Assembly: GCA_030621915.1 (NCBI GenBank)
Contig: JAUXGV010000005.1
Location: forward strand, 1 to 34,974
DNA: 34,974 nucleotides
DNA from: Flavobacteriaceae bacterium
GTDB taxonomy: Bacteria; Bacteroidota; Bacteroidia; Flavobacteriales; Flavobacteriaceae
Direction of reading: 5' to 3'
The translations under genes were made by a program, and so were the position numbers. Each line of letters starts with the position of its first letter. Positions within the stretch are counted from its first letter, which is position 1. Under the pieces are notes generated by a model. The model was given only the letters and a program-made list of their open reading frames with translations. It was not told the DNA's origin and did no database searches. This document shows positions 1 to 7,223 of this stretch, one piece after another.

Positions 1-1368
1 ACTGGCATGGCCAATTACCTCGTGCAAGGCTGTATGTAGTTTATCTGCTTTTTGGCCGTATTTTTTTTCATATTCAATTTCATTGTCATCAATTGCAAAC
101 TCTTCCAACCTGCCACTTCTAGAGACCTTATTTGATGCACCAATAATATTGCCCAACGAAATTGATTTTGACCCGTGTTGTTCTCGGATCCAATTGTTAT
201 TTGGTAAATTAATCCCTATTGGTGTGGAAGGTGAAGAATCTCCTGCTTCTCCAACAACGTTTACCGTATTGTAGGAAACACCAACAACATTTTTCTTTTT
301 ATGCTCCTCCATTAAAGTCGAATTGTCTTCAAACCATTGAACGTTATTTGCCAAAGCAGCCATTTTTTTAGACATATCAAAATCTTTTATCTGAACAACA
401 GATTCATAAGATCCCTTGTACCCTTTAGGGTCGTTATATACTTCTATGAAACCATTGATATAATCAATATCTCCATTGATAGATTTTGCCCAAACGATGT
501 TGTATTTATCCCAAACTTTTAAATCCCCCGTTTGATAATACTTGATTAAGAGTTCTAATCCTTTAGCCTGATCTTGATTCTCGGCAACATTTTTAGCTTT
601 TTCCAACCAATAAATGATACCATCAATAGAAGCTCCATACATGCCTCCACTTTTCCAAACCTTTTCTTTTAAAACACCATTTTCTTTAATCAATTTTGAG
701 TTTAACCCAATTTCAACAGGCATGTTTTTATCAGTTTTAATATTCGAATAATAATTGTCAACATCTTCAGCTGAAATATTCTGTCCGTAAAAATTTATTG
801 CTGAGCCTTGAACTAATCCCATATCTGCATTTAAATTAACTTTTTTATTATCAGAATTATCAAAAAGTACTGAGAAAGCTTCTCCCTCTAATTTTGTATC
901 TGTTTGTGTTAATATTTCTTTCAAATATTCTTGTGAAAATTCCGGAATGAATTTGTCGTTTGAATAATGGTGATGAATGCCATTTGCAAACCAAATTTGT
1001 TTTAAAAAGATCTCAAAATTTTTCCAATCTCCACTGTTTTTATCGCCATTATAATTCTGGTATATATTTTCAAAAGCTCTTCTTATGGTTAAATTATGAC
1101 GATAATTTTGATCATACATAATATCTCGTCCGGCCAATCCGGCCTGAGTTAAAAAATAAACATATTTTTTTTGTTGTAAACTCAACCGTTCAAAACCTTG
1201 AACCTCATATCGTAATATTTTAATATCGGCAAACTGTTCTGCAAAATATTCAAATTCATTTTGAATCTCTTTTTTCTCCGTTTCATTAATTGATTCATTT
1301 TTAGAATTAACACAGGATAATAACAAAAAACTTATCCCTATCGCACTTAAAAAATGTTTATAATTCAT
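1..1368 (-). CDS. Dipeptidyl-peptidase III family (M49) lipoprotein, 3' part missing
   Basis: The reading frame is open from the ATG at 1368 to the window edge, giving 456 codons without a stop. The N-terminus has a hydrophobic stretch ending in the lipobox LLSC (Cys19), so this is a likely envelope lipoprotein. The last visible residues contain HEVIGH (residues 449-454), the HExxGH zinc motif that marks M49 metallopeptidases, which remove dipeptides from peptide N-termini. The C-terminal part, with the remaining zinc-binding Glu, lies outside the window; family members of this type usually reach about 670 residues or more. It is encoded alone and divergently from the SRPBCC gene. The M49 assignment rests on the motif and the overall look of the sequence (for example GRDIMYDQNYRHN and SRSGRLEEFA), and is fairly secure. 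Substrate and physiological role cannot be read from the sequence. Confidence 0.85.
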   Translation of the reverse strand, partial: MNYKHFLSAIGISFLLLSCVNSKNESINETEKKEIQNEFEYFAEQFADIKILRYEVQGFERLSLQQKKYVYFLTQAGLAGRDIMYDQNYRHNLTIRRAFENIYQNYNGDKNSGDWKNFEIFLKQIWFANGIHHHYSNDKFIPEFSQEYLKEILTQTDTKLEGEAFSVLFDNSDNKKVNLNADMGLVQGSAINFYGQNISAEDVDNYYSNIKTDKNMPVEIGLNSKLIKENGVLKEKVWKSGGMYGASIDGIIYWLEKAKNVAENQDQAKGLELLIKYYQTGDLKVWDKYNIVWAKSINGDIDYINGFIEVYNDPKGYKGSYESVVQIKDFDMSKKMAALANNVQWFEDNSTLMEEHKKKNVVGVSYNTVNVVGEAGDSSPSTPIGINLPNNNWIREQHGSKSISLGNIIGASNKVSRSGRLEEFAIDDNEIEYEKKYGQKADKLHTALHEVIGHAS

Positions 1369-1477
1369 TAGTTTTATATTTTTATTTGAAATTCAAAACT
1401 AACCAAAATTGACTTGCTGACCAAGTGATTAACTCATTTAAAATGTTGATTATAGACAGGCAGAATTTTTATTTACT

Positions 1478-1485
1478 TATATTTG
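1478..1485 (+). promoter_or_regulatory. Likely -7 box of the SRPBCC gene
   Basis: TATATTTG fits the Bacteroidetes -7 consensus TAnnTTTG. No TTG lies at the usual 17-23 nt upstream, so only half of the promoter is supported. It overlaps an in-frame TTG at 1483. That argues against initiation there and for the ATG at 1513, about 20 nt after the expected transcription start. Confidence 0.5.
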
Positions 1486-1512
1486 GAATACAGAATAAAA
1501 AACTTGGATAAA

Positions 1513-2556
1513 ATGAAAATACTTAAAAATATATTACTATTGCTTGTGATTTTGTTTATTGCCGGTGCAATTTATTTAACAACATTGGATGGTAACTACG
1601 ATGTCAAAAAATCAAGAATCATAAAAGCGAAACCTGAAATAGTTTTTAGTGATTTGAATGATTATAAAAATTGGAGTGATTGGGGGCCTTGGTATGAAAA
1701 AGACGCTACAATTCAGGTCTCATATGCAGAAAATACTATTGGGGTTGGCGGTTCCTATTCATGGACCAGTGAACAAGATGGAGGAGGATTCATGGAAACC
1801 CTAAAAACTGAAAAACCAAAAAGCCTAGATCAGAAAATTATATTTAAAACACCTTTTGGAGATATGAAATCTGATATATATTGGAGACTTGAAGAAATAG
1901 GTGAAGGCACAAAAGTTACCTGGGGTATGAAGGGTAAAATAGGTTTTTTTTATAGATTTATGACAAAGGGAATGGTAGATGAAATTGGATTGATGGAAGA
2001 AAGAGGACTGGAATTATTAGACTTAAGCATTCAAAAAAAAATAAAAATATTTAGTATTGAAAGTGATGGAGTTGTTGATTATAGTGGCGGATTCTATTTG
2101 TATTTATCAACTTCGTCTAAGATTAGTGAAATGGACTCTAAATTTCCAACTATGCTGGGAAAAGTAGGTGGTTTTGTCGAATCAAATAACATACGAACAT
2201 CTGGCAGTCCTTTTACTATTTATCACAAATTTGATGAACAAAATGCTACAACCATTTTCTCTGTTTGTATGCCAATACCAGAAAGAATGATTACTCCAAA
2301 AGGAACTGAACTCTTAACAGGATTTATGGAAAGAGGAAAATATTTTAAAACCACCTTAAAGGGTAGTTATAAAAATTCGAAAACAGCATGGGAGCAGGCC
2401 ATAATTGGTGTTGAAGAATTGATAGATTATACCAAGCTTGAAAATGGAGAACCATTTGAAGTATATGTTAATAGCATTATGTCAACTCATAACCCTGCTG
2501 ATCTTATCACTGAAATTTATATTCCAGTTAAAAAAGTGAAGCTTTTTAATCCATAG
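1513..2556 (+). CDS. SRPBCC-fold protein with C-terminal GyrI-like effector-binding domain
   Basis: The protein has 347 residues from the ATG at 1513. A longer frame from a TTG at 1483 is unlikely because that codon sits in the promoter -7 box. Residues 1-20 form one membrane segment (KNILLLLVILFIAGAIY), so the rest is probably anchored and may face the periplasm. Residues about 28-165 look like a START/polyketide-cyclase (SRPBCC) hydrophobic-pocket domain, with the typical start KAKPEIVFSDLNDYKNWSDW. The remaining part resembles the GyrI-like or AraC-type effector-binding fold. This pairing is common in Bacteroidetes proteins of unknown function. No catalytic residues can be named; binding of a small hydrophobic ligand is an inference from the folds. 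It stands alone between divergent dpp3 and convergent tag. Confidence 0.75.
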   Translation: MKILKNILLLLVILFIAGAIYLTTLDGNYDVKKSRIIKAKPEIVFSDLNDYKNWSDWGPWYEKDATIQVSYAENTIGVGGSYSWTSEQDGGGFMETLKTEKPKSLDQKIIFKTPFGDMKSDIYWRLEEIGEGTKVTWGMKGKIGFFYRFMTKGMVDEIGLMEERGLELLDLSIQKKIKIFSIESDGVVDYSGGFYLYLSTSSKISEMDSKFPTMLGKVGGFVESNNIRTSGSPFTIYHKFDEQNATTIFSVCMPIPERMITPKGTELLTGFMERGKYFKTTLKGSYKNSKTAWEQAIIGVEELIDYTKLENGEPFEVYVNSIMSTHNPADLITEIYIPVKKVKLFNP

Positions 2557-2591
2557 TTTCTTTAATTCAGAGCTGTCGATTAAGTGAAACC

Positions 2592-3161
2592 CTAAATTAA
2601 TACTTCTTTGTACCTAAAACAACTTGGAGAATGATCATTAACCATCCCGGTTGCCTGCATATGGGCATAAATTACTGTTGAGCCAACAAATTTAAAGCCT
2701 CGTTTTTTTAAATCTTTGGAAATGATATCCGATAGTTCAGTATTGGCAGGAATTTCATCCATGTTCTCCCATTGATTAACAATAGGCTTGTTGTGAACAA
2801 ATTTCCAGATATATTTTGAAAACGAGCCAAACTCTTTTTGAATTTTGACAAAGGCTGCTGCATTATTTATTGTGGCTCTAATTTTTAGTTTATTGCGAAT
2901 TATCCCAGCATTATTGATCAATTCATCAAACTTATTTTCATCATATTTTACAATCTTTTTATAATCAAAATTATCAAAAGCATTTCGAAAATTCTCACGT
3001 TTTCGAAGAACAGTTATCCAGCTAAGACCTGCCTGAAAAGTTTCAAGGATTAAAAATTCAAAAAGTTTGTCATCATTAAAAACCGGAACACCCCATTCTG
3101 TATCATGATATTCTATATATAATGGATTTGTGCCACACCAGGCGCATCTTGATTTATTCAT
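2592..3161 (-). CDS. tag: DNA-3-methyladenine glycosylase I
   Basis: This enzyme excises 3-methyladenine from alkylated DNA as the first step of base excision repair. The 189-residue length is normal for Tag. The N-terminus has Cys6 followed by YHDTEWGVP, whose His corresponds to a zinc ligand in E. coli Tag. The second ligand pair is visible near the C-terminus in NDHSPSC. Other family blocks are QAGLSWITVLRKRENFR, GIIRNKLKI and KKRGFKFVGSTV, all close to E. coli Tag, so the specificity for 3-methyladenine is likely kept. It is convergent with the SRPBCC gene, 35 bp apart, and has about 270 bp of non-coding DNA upstream. I see no clear TAnnTTTG box for it; a short near-palindrome (ACACTTCAGTGT) lies about 55 bp upstream of the start. 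Confidence 0.95.
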   Translation of the reverse strand: MNKSRCAWCGTNPLYIEYHDTEWGVPVFNDDKLFEFLILETFQAGLSWITVLRKRENFRNAFDNFDYKKIVKYDENKFDELINNAGIIRNKLKIRATINNAAAFVKIQKEFGSFSKYIWKFVHNKPIVNQWENMDEIPANTELSDIISKDLKKRGFKFVGSTVIYAHMQATGMVNDHSPSCFRYKEVLI

Positions 3162-3402
3162 TTTTAATCAATTTTTTGATATAAATAACTTTTTTAACCC
3201 AAGAGGTAAAAAATAACACTTCAGTGTGATTCTTATATTGTTGATTAAACTCTCTAAGATTATAAATTTAAGTATAATGTATCCAACACACTTCTCAATC
3301 CAATGACTCGGGGGATATTGAAAGGATGAACATGGATGTTCTTTGTATATTTTTATTTCTATAGTTGAAATATTACTTTTTCAAGATACAAAAAAAATAA
3401 AC

Positions 3403-3410
3403 TATTTTTG
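3403..3410 (+). promoter_or_regulatory. -7 box of the GreA-like gene
   Basis: TATTTTTG matches TAnnTTTG and lies 20 nt before the ATG at 3431. A TTTC at 3379-3382, 20 nt upstream of the box, could be a weak -33 element (consensus TTTG). The rest of 3162-3402 contains no gene that I can see. Confidence 0.5.
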
Positions 3411-3430
3411 AATACATATAAGAACTGGAA

Positions 3431-3883
3431 ATGAAAAAAATTAAAGAAGCATTGATTGAAGAATGTAATAATTTCATTGAAGATAGATTGGATACTATAA
3501 ATAAAATTATTTCATCAAATAAAAATGCATTGCTTTCAGAAACTAAAAGTTCGGCAGGAGATAAACATGAAACTGCTAGAGCTTTATTACAATTGGAAAT
3601 AGAGAAAGCTTCTATGCAACTTCCTTCTGTAAAAAAAATGAAGGAAACCTTAGATAGAATAAATCTTCAAACAAAACACGATATCATTCATCTTGGAAGT
3701 CTAATTTATACAAATCAAAGAAATTATTTTTTAGCAATTAGCGTTGGGAATTTGTCAATTGATAAAAAAGAATATTTCGTTATTTCACCTTCATCCCCAA
3801 TCGGTTCCTTATTATTGGGTAAAATTAATGGAGATTTTGTCCCATTTAATGATTTTAATATTGAAATTTTAGAAGTTCATTAG
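3431..3883 (+). CDS. GreA/GreB-like protein of Bacteroidetes type
   Basis: The protein has 150 residues. The N-terminal half is helical and charged and contains SSAGDKHETARALLQLE (residues 40-56), the block typical of this Bacteroidetes family and reminiscent of the Gre coiled-coil. The C-terminal half ends with SPSSPIGSLLLGKINGD (from residue 119), which matches the FKBP-like C-terminal domain of GreA/GreB, where the protein docks on RNA polymerase. GreA proteins rescue backtracked polymerase by stimulating transcript cleavage. Whether this shorter relative does so is not shown, since I cannot align the acidic tip residues with confidence. Homologues in flavobacterial genomes are, as far as I recall, sometimes labelled 3-oxoacyl-ACP synthase; nothing in this sequence supports that. 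It is monocistronic with its own -7 box. Confidence 0.65.
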   Translation: MKKIKEALIEECNNFIEDRLDTINKIISSNKNALLSETKSSAGDKHETARALLQLEIEKASMQLPSVKKMKETLDRINLQTKHDIIHLGSLIYTNQRNYFLAISVGNLSIDKKEYFVISPSSPIGSLLLGKINGDFVPFNDFNIEILEVH

Positions 3884-3937
3884 TAGTTAATGGAACTGCC
3901 ACCTTCGTACCATATATTACAATTTAAAAATAAAGAT

Positions 3938-3962
3938 AAAAAAGCATCAATAAAAGTGCTTT
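3938..3962 (-). terminator. Rho-independent terminator of the nfu gene
   Basis: On the minus strand, AAAGCA and TGCTTT (6 bp) enclose a 10-nt loop and are followed by a run of T. It lies 25 bp after the nfu stop codon. On the plus strand the T run is short, so it serves mainly nfu. Confidence 0.55.
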
Positions 3963-3987
3963 AGCATTAGAATAAGTTATCACGTAA

Positions 3988-4881
3988 TTAATTTAGAGCA
4001 TTTACACTACCAATTTCATTGGGTAAAAATTGCTTCAAGGTAGCTTCAATGCCATTTTTTAAAGTAATAGTTGAGGAGGGACATCCATTACACGCTCCTT
4101 GTAATATCACATTAACTTCTTTTGTTTCTTTGATATATGATAGAAACTGGATATTCCCTCCATCTCCTGCTACTGCAGGTTTTATATATTCATCCAAGAT
4201 AGATATAATTTGTTTGGAAATGTCATCATTGGTTGGTTTAAAACCTGGTGCTAATTCAGAATTTTTAATATTTTCAATTTTTTTTGGCTGATAATTTTTG
4301 GATATAATGCGTCTGTCAGATTGTAAATATTCTTTGATAAAATCTCTAATTTCAGTATTAATTTCAAACCATTCAATACTTTCATCTTTCATTATAGAAA
4401 TATAATTATCTGAAATAAATACTTCTTTTACATATGAAAATTCAAAAAGTTCCATTGCTATAGGAACTTCTCTGGCTTCATCCCTAGTGGAAACCTCAAT
4501 ATTTTGAGCGGATAATAATTTGTTAGTTACAAATTTTTGAACACTTGGATTTGGAGTGCTTTCAGCAAATACTTCAATAATAGATGTTTTATTTTTAGGA
4601 ATAAATATTGATTCATTATCCTGTAAATAGTTAGAAAACATATCTTTTAATTCTTCTTGTACTTCATGCCATTCAAGTATATCAAATTTTTCGATCGCAA
4701 TAAAATTAGCAGTTACATACACATTTTTCACAAAGGGAAGATGAAATAGTTGTTTCACCAAATCAGAATTTTTAGCGTCCTCAACAGAATGATATTCAAA
4801 ACTATTTTCAGTTAACATTTTGTCAAAAACAAATTTTATGATGGCTGAATTGTTCGTATTTTCAATTTTTATATTCGACAT
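3988..4881 (-). CDS. Nfu-type iron-sulfur cluster carrier with two N-terminal Nfu domains
   Basis: The 297-residue protein has three parts. Residues about 10-90 and about 108-190 are two copies of the Nfu N-terminal domain; the second has the typical start ESTPNPSVQKFV. Residues about 220-290 form the NifU C-terminal (Nfu) domain, with AVAGDGGNIQ and the cluster-binding CNGC motif (Cys264, Cys267). Such proteins carry a 4Fe-4S cluster between subunits of a dimer and pass it to client enzymes. The duplicated N-terminal domain is usual in Bacteroidetes homologues. There is no IscU-type scaffold domain or cysteine desulfurase nearby, so it is an A-type-like carrier and not a nitrogen-fixation gene. 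A TAAATTTG box lies 22 bp upstream, and a terminator follows the gene. Confidence 0.9.
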   Translation of the reverse strand: MSNIKIENTNNSAIIKFVFDKMLTENSFEYHSVEDAKNSDLVKQLFHLPFVKNVYVTANFIAIEKFDILEWHEVQEELKDMFSNYLQDNESIFIPKNKTSIIEVFAESTPNPSVQKFVTNKLLSAQNIEVSTRDEAREVPIAMELFEFSYVKEVFISDNYISIMKDESIEWFEINTEIRDFIKEYLQSDRRIISKNYQPKKIENIKNSELAPGFKPTNDDISKQIISILDEYIKPAVAGDGGNIQFLSYIKETKEVNVILQGACNGCPSSTITLKNGIEATLKQFLPNEIGSVNALN

Positions 4882-4902
4882 TTTAAATCATTTTTATATC
4901 TG

Positions 4903-4910
4903 CAAATTTA
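4903..4910 (-). promoter_or_regulatory. -7 box of the nfu gene
   Basis: TAAATTTG on the minus strand ends 21 bp before the nfu ATG and matches TAnnTTTG. No TTG is visible at the correct distance. The region where a -33 box would lie is about 10 bp from the left end of the palindromic element. Confidence 0.45.
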
Positions 4911-4939
4911 CGAAAGATTTTTTTCTATATTTGAATATA

Positions 4940-5110
4940 AACCCAGATTTTGCATTAGAATAACTATTCCGTATTGAAACTACTGCAAAATAAGATATTT
5001 AAATTCACTTTAAAATCGAACCATAACTTATGCTATGATAAAATTTTAAAGTGAATTATTTTATTGCATTTTCAAACCTCATTACGAAATTCTAATGCAA
5101 AATCTGGGTT
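4940..5110. repeat. 171-bp palindromic element, MITE-like, in a divergent promoter region
   Basis: The ends 4940-4961 and 5089-5110 are perfect 22-bp inverted repeats starting AACCCAGATTTTGC. Inside, 5002-5016 and 5043-5057 are a second perfect 15-bp inverted pair (AATTCACTTTAAAAT), and the centre holds the small palindrome CATAActTATG. The two arms between these blocks align imperfectly, so the whole stretch could fold into one long hairpin or cruciform. If the ends are placed at 4941 and 5109, both flanks read TAA, a possible 3-bp target duplication, although that is weak evidence in AT-rich DNA. There is no coding capacity. Size, terminal repeats and location fit a non-autonomous transposon (MITE). 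A structural or regulatory palindrome is the alternative. Confidence 0.7.
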
Positions 5111-5135
5111 AATGTTAAATTAAATAAATTGGGTC

Positions 5136-5645
5136 ATGATAATAAAGGAGTTAAAGGGGGTAAAACCAATTTTTGGTAAAGCTTGTTTTTTTGCAGAAAA
5201 TTCTGTCGTCATAGGAAATGTTGAAATGGGAGATCAATGTAGTATTTGGTATAATGCGGTAATTCGAGGGGACGTTAATTATATTAAAATGGGTGATAAA
5301 GTAAATGTACAAGATGGGGCAATCATACATGCAACCTATAAAGTATCACCAACTAATATTGGAAATAATGTTTCGATTGGCCATAATGCCATTGTACATG
5401 GATGTACTATACATGACAATGTTTTGGTAGGTATGGGAGCCATCATTATGGATGATTGTATTATTGAGAGCAATTCCATTATTGCTGCTGGAGCTGTCAT
5501 AACAAAAAGAACAATTGTTAAGTCTGGTAGCATTTTTGGAGGAATGCCAGCAAAAAAATTAAAGGATATTAGTGAAGAACTAATATCAGGAGAAATTGAT
5601 AGAATTGCTAATAACTATATAAAATATGCAAGTTGGTATCAATAG
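5136..5645 (+). CDS. Gamma-carbonic-anhydrase-like hexapeptide-repeat protein
   Basis: This is a 169-residue left-handed beta-helix protein, with hexapeptide turns from about residue 18 to 135. It carries the three histidines expected for the inter-subunit metal site of gamma-class carbonic anhydrases: His65, His83 and His88 (in IGHNAIVHGC), with the 5-residue spacing known from Cam. RGDVNYIKMG and VNVQDGAIIH are also typical blocks. It belongs to the short CaiE/PaaY/YrdA-like subgroup, which lacks the acidic loop of Cam, so carbonate dehydratase activity is possible but not certain. It starts 26 bp after the palindromic element. No TAnnTTTG box is visible between the element and the ATG, so its promoter may lie in or beyond the element. 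It is followed by a strong terminator shared with the ompH gene. Confidence 0.88.
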   Translation: MIIKELKGVKPIFGKACFFAENSVVIGNVEMGDQCSIWYNAVIRGDVNYIKMGDKVNVQDGAIIHATYKVSPTNIGNNVSIGHNAIVHGCTIHDNVLVGMGAIIMDDCIIESNSIIAAGAVITKRTIVKSGSIFGGMPAKKLKDISEELISGEIDRIANNYIKYASWYQ

Positions 5646-5680
5646 TTTCTTTTTAACGATGACAAAATATTCATTTGCAT

Positions 5681-5714
5681 AAAAAAACCCATCCGCCTGA
5701 GACGGATGGGTTTG
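5681..5714. terminator. Strong bidirectional rho-independent terminator
   Basis: A perfect 11-bp stem (AAACCCATCCG, 5685-5695, with CGGATGGGTTT, 5703-5713) has a 7-nt loop. A run of seven A at 5681-5687 gives a U-tract for minus-strand transcripts from the envelope cluster, and a shorter T run serves the carbonic-anhydrase-like gene. It sits between the two convergent stop codons. Confidence 0.9.
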
Positions 5715-5735
5715 TGATATAATTATATTATAATA

Positions 5736-6245
5736 TTATTGAATTCCCAATTTTGTTTTAACGGCAGGTAATAAATCTTCACCTTGATCAAAAACTATTA
5801 ATCCTTTTCCAGGAGATGAATCAAATATATAAATAAATCCTTTTTCAGCGGCTACATCTTTCACCGCTTGTTGTGCTTTTTCAACTATTGGTTTTAATAA
5901 ATCAAATTGCTTTTTTTGAATTTCTTCACTAGCTGTTTGACTGTATTTTTGAATTTTTTGTTGTATACCGGCAACTTCTAATCTTCTTTCTTCATTTTTT
6001 ACATCTGTTTGAGTCGGAGCTTCTGCAGTATATTTTTTTACTTTAGCGTCATATGATGCTGCCTGTGAATTGTATTCATCAGCATAAGTTTGCTGTACTT
6101 TTTTTAACTCAACTTCCATTGCCTTAGTTTCAGGCATCGCTTTTAAAAGTAATTCACTATCGATATGACCCACCTTTTGAGCTTGTACTGTGCTAAATGC
6201 AGTAATTAATATAACTGCTACGAATAATTTTCTAAATAATTTCAT
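5736..6245 (-). CDS. OmpH/Skp-family periplasmic chaperone
   Basis: The 169-residue protein has a signal peptide with likely cleavage after AQA (residue 22). The mature part begins QKVGHIDSELLL, the usual OmpH start, followed by a long charged helical region (about residues 40-115) that in Skp forms the tentacles gripping unfolded outer-membrane proteins. It closes with the strand block GFIYIFDSSP. It is the last gene of the minus-strand cluster after bamA and a second ompH, which fits delivery of porins and beta-barrels to the BAM complex in the periplasm. It ends 22 bp before the strong terminator. Confidence 0.92.
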   Translation of the reverse strand: MKLFRKLFVAVILITAFSTVQAQKVGHIDSELLLKAMPETKAMEVELKKVQQTYADEYNSQAASYDAKVKKYTAEAPTQTDVKNEERRLEVAGIQQKIQKYSQTASEEIQKKQFDLLKPIVEKAQQAVKDVAAEKGFIYIFDSSPGKGLIVFDQGEDLLPAVKTKLGIQ

Positions 6246-6287
6246 TGTTTTAATAATTTGTTTATAATAATTTCTTCTTTTTAATTT

Positions 6288-7160
6288 CTACTCATTGTTA
6301 TTTTTAACTTGTTCTTCTCTTTTCTTATTTCGATCTTCAATTTCTTTTAATTTGGCTGCACGATTATCATCAGCAACTTTTTTTAAAGAATCTCTCATTC
6401 TAATTCTTGCCGCTTGTTGAGTCTTAATCTTGGCCTTTAAAGCTTCTCTTTTAGCAATCTTATCATCAATTCTTTGCTGTTCTTTTGTTTTTTCTTTTAC
6501 AACAGGTTCATCCGTATTTTCAACATCTACATTATTAGAATTTACGGTTTCATTTTGTTCATTATTCGTGGGTTCAGAACCTACCACTTCAGCATCATTT
6601 ATTTGTTTATTTTTCCTGTCGTCAATTATTTTTCTTTTTCTGTTTTTTACGATACTATTTAAAACCAATTCGCTAATATCTAATTTACTATTGGTGTATA
6701 GCATAATTAAATCAGATGACTTATCGAAAACAACATCATATCTCTTATTTTTAGATATTGTCTGAATCGAATTATAAACCTGATTTTGCACAGGTTCAGC
6801 CAATTGTTTTCTCAATTGAAACAAATCTCCTGTTGGTCCAAAATAGGCTATTTGCAACCGCTGGTACTCTTTAACTTTTATTTCAATATCCTCCTCTCGT
6901 TCAGCAATCAATTCCTTCGTCAATAATGGCTTTTCATTGCTCAAATCTATTTTTAATGTTTCAATCTCGGCAGAAAGTCCATCAAGTTTCACTTGCCAGT
7001 TTTTAACTTTAGAATCTAATTGTGATTGAGCTTCAACATATTCGGGAATATTTTCTAAGATATAATTCATATCAACATAGGCAATTCTTTGTGCTTTTTG
7101 TGCAAAAGAACTAAAACAGATAAAAATTAATATAAAAGTTAATACTCTTTTCATTGTCAT
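6288..7160 (-). CDS. OmpH/Skp-family protein with long charged C-terminal extension
   Basis: The 290-residue protein begins MTMKRVLTF; the second Met (7154) may be the true start and gives a standard signal peptide ending near SSFAQ. Residues about 24-170 form the OmpH domain, with RIAYVDMNYIL at its start, coiled-coil arms and RYDVVFDKSSDLIMLY near its end. Beyond it lies a low-complexity tail of about 115 residues. The tail is first Asn/Glu-rich (about 185-225), then Lys/Arg/Glu-rich and probably one long helix. The tail makes it much longer than typical Skp (about 160). It is adjacent to bamA and a shorter ompH. Two neighbouring ompH genes after bamA are common in Bacteroidetes, and the longer one may have a distinct role, which is inference. 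Confidence 0.85.
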   Translation of the reverse strand: MTMKRVLTFILIFICFSSFAQKAQRIAYVDMNYILENIPEYVEAQSQLDSKVKNWQVKLDGLSAEIETLKIDLSNEKPLLTKELIAEREEDIEIKVKEYQRLQIAYFGPTGDLFQLRKQLAEPVQNQVYNSIQTISKNKRYDVVFDKSSDLIMLYTNSKLDISELVLNSIVKNRKRKIIDDRKNKQINDAEVVGSEPTNNEQNETVNSNNVDVENTDEPVVKEKTKEQQRIDDKIAKREALKAKIKTQQAARIRMRDSLKKVADDNRAAKLKEIEDRNKKREEQVKNNNE

Positions 7161-7223
7161 TTACATATATTTTATAAAAAATCATGCCAAATTATAATTC
7201 GCAGCAAATATACTTAATTTCGC

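Noticed and set aside
83-522. Two small plus-strand open frames (83-274 and 337-522)
   Set aside because: They lie opposite the dipeptidyl-peptidase III gene, which has a continuous frame with a lipoprotein signal and the M49 motif.
3162-3402. A small RNA or gene in the gap between tag and the GreA-like gene
   Set aside because: Only short AT-rich repeats and a 12-bp near-palindrome are present; there is no convincing frame or strong hairpin with a T run.
4019-4291. 90-codon plus-strand open frame
   Set aside because: It is antisense to the Nfu C-terminal domain with its CNGC motif and has no independent similarity.
5681-5714. A second mobile-element end, from its perfect stem
   Set aside because: Stem, short loop, A/T runs and location between convergent stops fit a two-way terminator.
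6430-6765. 111-codon hydrophobic plus-strand frame opposite the long ompH
   Set aside because: The hydrophobic look comes from reading the Lys/Glu-rich tail backwards; it has no promoter or partner.
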